Shown: positions 34,822 to 64,000 of the stretch, piece after piece
Numbering within the stretch: position 1 is the first letter of the stretch
Layout of the letters: every line of letters begins with the position of its first letter
Assembly (NCBI GenBank): GCA_016169945.1
Contig: JADLSH010000190.1
Location: 930,001 to 994,000, forward strand
Reading direction: 5' to 3'
Length of the DNA: 64,000 bases
DNA from: Trachythela sp. YZ-2020
Lineage: Eukaryota > Cnidaria > Anthozoa > Malacalcyonacea > Clavulariidae
Position numbers and translations under genes: made by a program
The notes under the pieces: model-generated
Told to the model about the DNA's origin: nothing
The model's input: only the letters and a program-made list of their open reading frames with translations
Databases searched by the model: none

Positions 34822-37800
34822 TTTGCCAGAGAATCAAGGGAGTTTGAGGTGCTGCTACACTGGTTTTGGCACCCAAACTTGGTGGCAAAGAAATTGCCAA
34901 GGAACCGAACAACTTCATAACCTTCAGAGGTGTTAAAATTCACCCCTCTTCATATTTTACGCCAGTAATGCAGGAAATGGCGTTTCCAAGACACTCAATA
35001 AACCCCCTAAATTCGGACCGCCTAGTGGGGTCTCTTGCTTTCGTTGCTTGCATTTCATCACTGACTAGTATGCCCAAATGTATATGGCACTGTTTGGCAC
35101 TAGAGACACAAATTGTTAGGACAAACTACATGTAATAAGAATAATGCAAAGCCTTGTTGTATCACCAAAATTTATGGCAGGTTTATCACTAACCCCTTAT
35201 CGCTTGCTTACATTTGAAAATAATAATTCAGACTTCTATTTTTGTTAATACTTTTTAGGGAAGTTGAAATTCAAACTGATGTGTCAACGGTAAGAACGAG
35301 ATCTATCGCCTCTGCTTCAGCCCTAGGTTACTTAAGTCTAGGTTTACATTACAAACATGGGACACAGTATCCATATTCTTGAATCATAGTTTTTGTTGAT
35401 ATGCCTTTCTGTAATTTATACAGCCAGCAAATCCTTTCAATATGACTGCAAGAAACTTTCCAAAAAGACACAGGTAGGTGTGTAGTGTGAGGTACATGAA
35501 CAGGCGAGCTTCAATTACAATACATGCATTCAATACCATTAAATTTTTGTAGGAATTATTTCCGAGCAAGTGCGTCGAACAGAACCAGGTGTGTACACCC
35601 AATTACTGTAAACAGTCTAATTATCAGAAAACTCACAACGACGACTTATTATGCAAATATTTCAAACCAATTTATTTCACATTATCACACACAGAGCAAG
35701 TTCATTCAGTCCAGGAAAAGCGCTTGACTTAGTGAGAGCTGCGTTACAACCATCTCTGAATGCAGAGCTTGAAAATGTTTTGAAAAGTTATCAAGAGGTA
35801 GGGGTATTGTAAGATGATGTTTTCTGTTTGAGATTTGAAAAAATTATGCTAAAATAAATATACATTGTGTGTTTGTTCTCTTAGCTCTTAAAACTTGCTG
35901 CTGTGAACATTCGAGACAACACGGGAGAAGTTGTATCCGATGAACAAGTGAATGCTACTATACGAAAAGCATTAGATGAGGTACAACATGTTTAATGGAA
36001 CTTAATTTGTATTTTCAGTTGGAGTGTTGGTGGTCTAGTGCATGTGCCTTTCATCTCTGCAATCAGAGTTCAATTCAAGGCCGGATTTTGGTGTAAATGC
36101 TGGAGGAAGTGGAAAATATTTTAGGGGTGGTGCAGCCGTTTGGGCCCCTGAGAGGGTGGGGTCGTGTTTTTACTTCGATTTAAACAATAACATTATGATT
36201 TTATGAACTAATAACTTGATTATCGATTAACGATCTGGATAAAATGGTATGAAAAATGTTTATGACCTTCATGAGTTTGGATGTCAATTGCCGCCATCTT
36301 GACTTCACTTGGCCTATTGGCCGAACATTAGAAGTTCTTACTCCAGATATATATGGAGCTCACTGTTACTACAGGTTTTCTGAAGGTTCTCTGGTTTCTT
36401 CCTGTAGTAACACTGGACCAACAAGGGATGGTGCTTTCTGAATGTCTGTGGAGAACATCTTAGAACTGCACACATAAAAATCTCACATCTTGTCAACAAG
36501 GTGTGTTCGCAACAGACTTGCAACAAGCTTGTCAACAACTTGTTACAATGCTGTCATTTTATCAAGTTGCGACAAGGTTGTCACTCACAACTTGTTACAA
36601 ACTGTTGAACTGCAGGACGATAACAAGTTGTTGGAACAGCGTGTAACAAGTCTGTTGAGTCAACAACCTTGTAGCAACTTGTCAACAAGCTGGGAACAAG
36701 CAGTGCGAACACATCCTGATAACAAGTTGTTGAAACAGCATTGGTACAAGTCTGCTGCAGGTTTTTTACAACTTGTGCGTTTTTACGTGTGTAATAGAGC
36801 TATCCATATATACATAACTTAAATGTCTTGTCCATTCTTTTCATTTTAGGCAAAAGTCTTGTTTCGAACTGACAACAAACCTATCAATGATAAGGTACGA
36901 CAATGTCGACTTGATCAACACCAATACTTACATTTAAATTACGTGAATTATTATAAACTGATTCATTCTTCTATTTTAGCCTGAAAGAGAGTCCAGAACT
37001 GGTTCACCATTTGTGCGCAAGGTTAAAATCTTCTTTGAGAACATTTAGAAAACGTTGAATAATTTTAAGACAACGGTAGTGAAGATTCGCTTCAGCTTAT
37101 GAAGAATAATCAATAGTTGAAACTTAGAAATAGAATTTTACAAAACGCAACTTGAACCTACTGATAGTGATATAAACCAACCATCTATACTACATACAAG
37201 AAAAAATCTAGTCTATTTTGCGTTTCACTTTATACTAAGTTATTGAATAGTTTTGTGTTTTCTCGCAATAGAAGAGACGTCCAAGAGAAACTAAAGATGA
37301 CGGTCCACCAGCGAAGAGTGGACGGTCTGATAAAAATGCTCATTACGAGGTCTGTTTAGTGATAATGTATTAGGTTGTGGTATATAACACAATACATATT
37401 ATTTACTGAAACCTTACTTTGTCTGTGTTACATGTTTCTATGTTGTTTATAGTGGGATCCAGGTTGTATTAACTACGAGACGGAATTTGTCATGGGTGTA
37501 AAGGCAAACAAGTATGTTTATAATTGTGTGAATGAATGAGAGCCAAGACGTGTTTTCTATAGTCATGTCACACGTATTACTTGTAGCCAATACACACGAA
37601 AATGCACAAGTTGTTAATATTATATGACTTCATTAAGAACTTCTTACGACGTTGACGATCCTCGCTCGTACAAAACAATCTGTCTAAAGTGAAATTGTGT
37701 TCGTGGTCTTACCTATCCGATCTCGTGTTGCATGTAGATATTGTGTTTTCGTTTGTTGCATGTTTCGGAAAGAGTTAGTTCGTTGTCCTCAAAGCAGTAT

Positions 37801-40025
37801 TCTTTGTTTAATCGTTTCTCTCGTTAATATATGAGTTTAAAAGTTGGTTTAGTTTTGAAATAGTATCTTACGACTTGCCTCTGAGGACAAGGAGACAACT
37901 TGTTCCTATATTATCACTATGTTTGTTGTTGTTAAAGGGCCCGCAGTAATTGGCCTGCCATTTGCTAATAGTTTATATTTGTACAAGGGCTAAGTTATTA
38001 AATTAAAATTAGATGCATTTGGGAAGAAACGGCTCGACTCTAGGGATAAGACGATTTTTCAAAATGCAATAGATATCTGATATCTTTACTAATATAATTT
38101 CTTTCCAGAGCGCTAGGTTTTGCTGCCACACGGGGGAAATTATACAGCCGCCATCCAGATTTGTTCAAGGTATTATCAGATGAATTTTTGCCTGCTTAAA
38201 ATATACGTAGTTGCATGAGAGGATTTCTTGCTTTCTTAATAGTACGTTGGAGACCAAGAAGATAAACAGTGGCTGTTTGAAAATGGCCATCTGCCCATAA
38301 CTGGAGGCAAGGTCAGTTTGATAAATGGTGAGGTATATAATAACGAGACCCTGGCCTCGCAAACTTTGATACAGGACTGGAGAATTAGAAACCGCGTATA
38401 CTGAGAATTTGCACGATTTCGCCTTTGGAGTTCGCACGGGACCGTCGGGACGCATGATTCAAAATGTGTCTCTAAATTGATTTATATTGCACTTTTTGCT
38501 CTCGTAGGCATGTTTAATGATTAAAGACAACATTTACGATTTGTTGAAACGTGACGATTACAAGTAAGTGAAAATTTCTTTAACTGAAATCGTCAAATAT
38601 TGAATGAACGAATTATATGTAATGAATAACTGAAATCCTACAGCCTGTATTCCCAACGTTTACTGTTAAACCAAGAGACACTGAGATTGTCATGCATATA
38701 TCACCTGAAATCGATAAGTACACAGGCGATTATAATCGCCGTTCTTGTTCACATTTTAGGAACAGTGAGAACACGAGTATTGAGGACATCCCGGGATTTC
38801 GCATTAGCAAACGTATGGTGGATAAAATGAAGGCCGTCATGAGAAGTATGGACTGAAATAATCTTAATGGCTTTGGGTGTTTGTGGCACCAGAGGTGGAA
38901 AAAGTATCGGATCCTGGGAACCTAGTTCCCAGAAATATTTTTGGATCTCAACTTTTGCAGAAAATTTTTAACAGAAATTTATAAAGTTAATAATTAACTG
39001 ATGAGTAATAAGAAAACTAGAGTATGCTCTAGTCTAGACTAGTAATTGTAATGCATAAACAACACTCCGATCAGTTCAATGTCAAAATCAATCAATGATC
39101 ATTGGACCTCATTAATTATTAATTTTTAGTCTGAAACCCAGGTTCCCAGAAAGAAAAAACTTTTTCCACCTCTTTGTGACACAGAGGCTTTCACCTCTGT
39201 TACCGAGGTTCGATTCCTGCAAAATACAGTTGTCTGATTATAATTTCACCTCACTCCACTGGATCAATAAGAGATGACTCTTACTGGACCTCTAGGGAGA
39301 ACAGTTTAGAACTGATAGAGCTATCCAGTATAAATAAAATTAGTTTAGTTTAGGTTTCCTCCTGTAGTAACACTGGATCAATAAGAGATGACTCTTACTG
39401 GACCTCTAGGAAGAACAGTTTAGAACTGATAGAGCTATCCAGTATAAATAGAGTTAGTTTAGTTTAGGTTTCCTCCTGTAGTAATACTGGATCAATAAGA
39501 GATGCCACTTACTGGACCTCTAGGGAGAACAGTTTAGAACTGATAGAGCTATCCAGTATAAATAAAGTTAGTTTAGTTTAGGTTTCCTCCTGTAGTAACA
39601 CTGGATCAGTAAGAGATGTCACTTACTGGACCTCTAGGGAGAACAGTTTAGAACTGATAGAGCTATCCAGTATAAATAAAGTTAGTTTAGTTTAGGTTTC
39701 CTCCTGTAGTAACACTTGATCAGTAAGAGATGAACCGTACTGGACCTCTAGGGAGAACAGTTTAGAACTGATAGAGCTATCCAGTATAAATAAAATTAGA
39801 CGTTTAGTTTAGCACTGCCTTTAATTACAATATACCAATTTTATTATCGTGATTTCAGAGAGCCAGCTGAATCGAGAAAAGGAAATCAAGGTCGAACCGA
39901 GCGTTGAATTTGAAAAGACTGGAGACAAACCTCCGGTTAAATCTGAAGTAGTCACCGGTGCCTCGTTTATCTCGCCTTACGCGCAAGCTGGCTTGGGAGA
40001 AGCGAAATTAATACCTAATGTCTAA
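34365..40025 (+). CDS. DNTTIP1: DNTTIP1 / TdIF1, scaffold of the MiDAC histone deacetylase complex
   Basis: In animals this nuclear protein dimerises and bridges HDAC1/2 and MIDEAS/ELMSAN1, and binds DNA through a SKI/SNO/DAC-like fold. Fifteen exons: 34365-34471, 35259-35289, 35424-35473, 35553-35588, 35695-35797, 35885-35980, 36850-36894, 36980-37021, 37272-37349, 37453-37511, 38109-38169, 38243-38311, 38508-38563, 38760-38845, 39859-40025; all phases fit, 361 residues (human 329). The dimerisation helices are in LVRAALQPSLNAELENVLKS and DEQVNATIRKALDEAKVLF. A basic stretch KKRRPRE is a likely NLS or DNA contact. The SKI-like domain runs from HYEWDPGCINYETEF to GFRISKRMVDKMK. The last exon encodes an acidic tail ending LIPNV. 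If the last intron is retained, a stop occurs at 38854-38856. Four exons of 31-50 bp encode a variable basic linker. Confidence 0.9.
34787..34819. repeat. (TA)n microsatellite
   Basis: About 16 TA units in DNTTIP1 intron 1. Confidence 0.97.
36015..36825 (+). mobile_element. SINE-A copy split by a TIR element
   Basis: tRNA-like head at about 36020-36075, then unrelated sequence, then SINE body 36375-36468 ending GAACTG. At 36469-36793 lies an element with ends CACACATAAAAA and TTTTTACGTGTG, rich in CAACAAGTTG/ACAACTTGTT words. The SINE resumes with ATAGAGCTATCC at 36794. Located in the DNTTIP1 intron before exon 7. Confidence 0.75.
38890..39174. mobile_element. hAT-like non-autonomous element 3
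   Basis: CAGAGGTGGAAAAAGT at the left and ACTTTTTCCACCTCTT at the right are inverted. TGTGGCAC (38882-38889) and TGTGACAC (39175-39182) fit an 8-bp target duplication with one change. Subterminal CCTGGGAACC/GGTTCCCAG repeats also pair. It lies in the last DNTTIP1 intron. Confidence 0.85.
39185..39810 (+). repeat. SINE-A head followed by five tandem body units
   Basis: B box GGTTCGATTCC at 39208, short head, then five tandem body-plus-tail units with GATAGAGCTATCC near 39318, 39427, 39542, 39656 and 39768. It ends 50 bp before the last DNTTIP1 exon. Confidence 0.9.
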
Positions 40026-42020
40026 ATCAATACTGTATTTTAGTTGTAAAATATACATTGAGTTAATTAGTTGAAGACAATTTAAGACAGATGGAAGATC
40101 CAAGATTGAATACGTAGTTACAAATAGTGAATTTTAGCTGTAAAATATACATTGAGTTAGGACAATTTAAGACGGCTTGGAACTTGGAGGTCCAAAATTG
40201 AATTCTCATTAATATACTGAATTTTATTTGTAAAATATAAAGTGAGCCAACATGCAACGCATAGGGTTTAGAAAAGTTTGTTGACAACTGTAGAATTTTC
40301 GTGTCTTGCATTTTTGTTACACGTGTGTGTTGCACGATGTATGTCCGAAACATTTTGCAACTTGGAACTCTGTAACGTATTTTGGGTTCAGTCCTAATTA
40401 CTAGTATTGTCAGTTGTTGGCAAGTACAGTATAAACGTTTTTTAAAACATTATCTAGTCCTTCAGAAAATCAAATAAAAAAAGCTCAACAGTTAATTGTC
40501 GTACAAAAAAGCTCAAATCTTGTAACTAGTTCTTGCCAAAGCTTCATCCTTTGGTTACTTTATAGAAAGTTTAAATGTATTTATTAGTATAATAAAGGAA
40601 ATTAACGTCGGTAGCGGTGTCGTTCCGCCTATTAATTATTTGTGGGTGTTTTGTTAGGCTGTGCACCCACGCACCTTTAGTTATGGTTATTCTGTTGGTA
40701 ATTAGTTATGGTCTATTTAGGTTCAACTTGATTATTGGCAATCTAGATGTGTTATTGGCGGTGGTTAATTGCTTAGCATATATTTAGGCTCTTGGGGATT
40801 TACCTTGCGCTAAGTGGCTGTATTAGTAGCATCGTGTGCAGGGTTGGGCTATTGCGTTTCGTTCGCCCACCTCATTGTTGTGCCCACCCTTCTATGGCGG
40901 CCGTTCTAGTAGGTGCTGGTTGGCTTGGTATCTTAACAGTCTAGAATCAATTAGAACACTCGGCGCATAACATGCTAACCTCAGTCAAGTTTGAGTCAAG
41001 TTTGTGGATCGTGGCCTGTAAGTATCCACTTTTGTTTTGTGTGGAAGCTCGTACTAGTTTGGTCCCTTCCTGATTTGCATACCGCCATTGTAAAATAGTA
41101 CAGCATAGCTCGCATACTTTGATAATTATAAGGTAGTCTCTAATATATGATGTGTATATATTGTGGGTGGTGGCTTGACCCCGGTTGCTTTAACCGCGTA
41201 CGGTAGTTACATTTGGCCTAGCGCTGCCGATGTTAATTTCCAGACGAAAATTTCTCAAAAGAGAGCTGGAAAAGATTTCCCCACCGAAAGTGTGGGAAAT
41301 TTTCGGAAACGAAAATCGCATAAATTCTGAGAAACAATAGTTAGTTTCCGGGAACCAATTTTGTTTGCGTAACAATGTTTCCCAGTTTGAGAAAAGAGAA
41401 CAGAAGATACAACGATATTTCTAAAACATTGTTCCTTAATTTGCCCAAGTCGTAATGCTGTAGCTACAATGCCAAGAGAGTAGGTTGGGTTTCCACCGGT
41501 CAAGTTGTTTTCGGGGGAGGGCCCATATATATGAGAGGGCCTATCCTCAAATCTCGTGAATTGGGTTACCTATGGAGCGTATTAAGATTCAAATTGTATC
41601 TAATTAGTATGCAAAAATTAGAGAAGCATGTTTTGATATAAAAAATTATTAAAATTTCTTGTGAATTATCCATATACACAAGACAAATCAACGTGCTTTG
41701 GTGCATTGCTAAATCGATCGAGTTCCTGCGTGAATCAAAGGGGTGGAAAAGAGCTGATTCGAAGTTTCTACCCATCTCACGAGGGAGGGGTTTATTTACG
41801 AAAGCAAACCAACCCTTCCTGTCAAAAATATATCACAGTGTGGACCATATTGTGGTTTAAACACTATCAGAACTTTGCAACGACGGGGAGCCTTATCACT
41901 GCAGGAATAAGCAAATATTCACGAGCCATTTTGAGCGAAAGGAACTGGCACGATTTAAAGTCGATCAAAACATGGCTTGAACCATGATCTGTGGTCGTTT
42001 TCACAGAGGTTTGCTCGAAC
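40026..42020. other. Spacer between DNTTIP1 and NF1
   Basis: Starts with three imperfect repeats of GAATTTTAGCTGTAAAATATA-like sequence (about 40035-40245) in the DNTTIP1 3' end; AATAAA occurs at 40473 and 40591. The remaining 1.4 kb upstream of the NF1 start shows no recognised gene or motif. Short open frames (e.g. 41661-41987) have no homology that I can see. Confidence 0.6.
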
Positions 42021-63954
<21,934 letters not shown>

Positions 63955-64000
63955 GTAAGGATATATAATTTAACCTGTTTATTTTGTTGGGGTGTAATTT

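Overview
The window is animal nuclear DNA, AT-rich and intron-dense. Its genes are broken into 50-300 bp exons with GT-AG borders and stand in a sea of tRNA-derived SINEs, TIR/foldback mini-elements and tandem repeats. The predicted proteins align closely with metazoan families (ANKFY1, alpha-carbonic anhydrase, PTER, ARMC5, DNTTIP1, NF1), and intron positions in NF1 resemble vertebrate ones. The mixture of vertebrate-like genes with Merlin, hAT-like and Harbinger-like mini-elements and several SINE families suggests an early-branching metazoan, most likely a cnidarian (anthozoan). The species is inferred from style only, not proven.

Layout: 1-8038, 3' part of an ANKFY1/Rabankyrin-5 gene (+; last 12 exons, ankyrin repeats then FYVE finger). 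8039-16803, gene-poor and filled with dispersed repeats. 16804-23351, secreted GPI-anchored-type alpha-carbonic anhydrase (+; 7 exons). 23989-25537, PTER (-; 2 exons), tail to tail with the anhydrase. 25538-27928, AT-rich spacer. 27929-33699, ARMC5 (+; 4 exons, ARM repeats and BTB). 34365-40025, DNTTIP1 (+; 15 exons). 42021-63954, NF1/neurofibromin (+; 56 exons, about 2,017 residues, continuing past the window).

These are separate housekeeping or signalling genes, not a pathway cluster: endosomal PI3P trafficking (ANKFY1), CO2 hydration at the cell surface, small-molecule amide hydrolysis (PTER), CUL3-linked ubiquitylation (ARMC5), histone deacetylase scaffolding (DNTTIP1) and Ras inactivation (NF1). 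I saw no rRNA, tRNA, CRISPR or operon structure. I found no clearly new biological system. The most interesting signals are in the repeats: tandem arrays grown from the body of one SINE, a four-unit higher-order repeat of 80-bp monomers, nested insertions with readable target sites, splice sites that lie inside repeat sequence, and a Merlin-type transposase relic.
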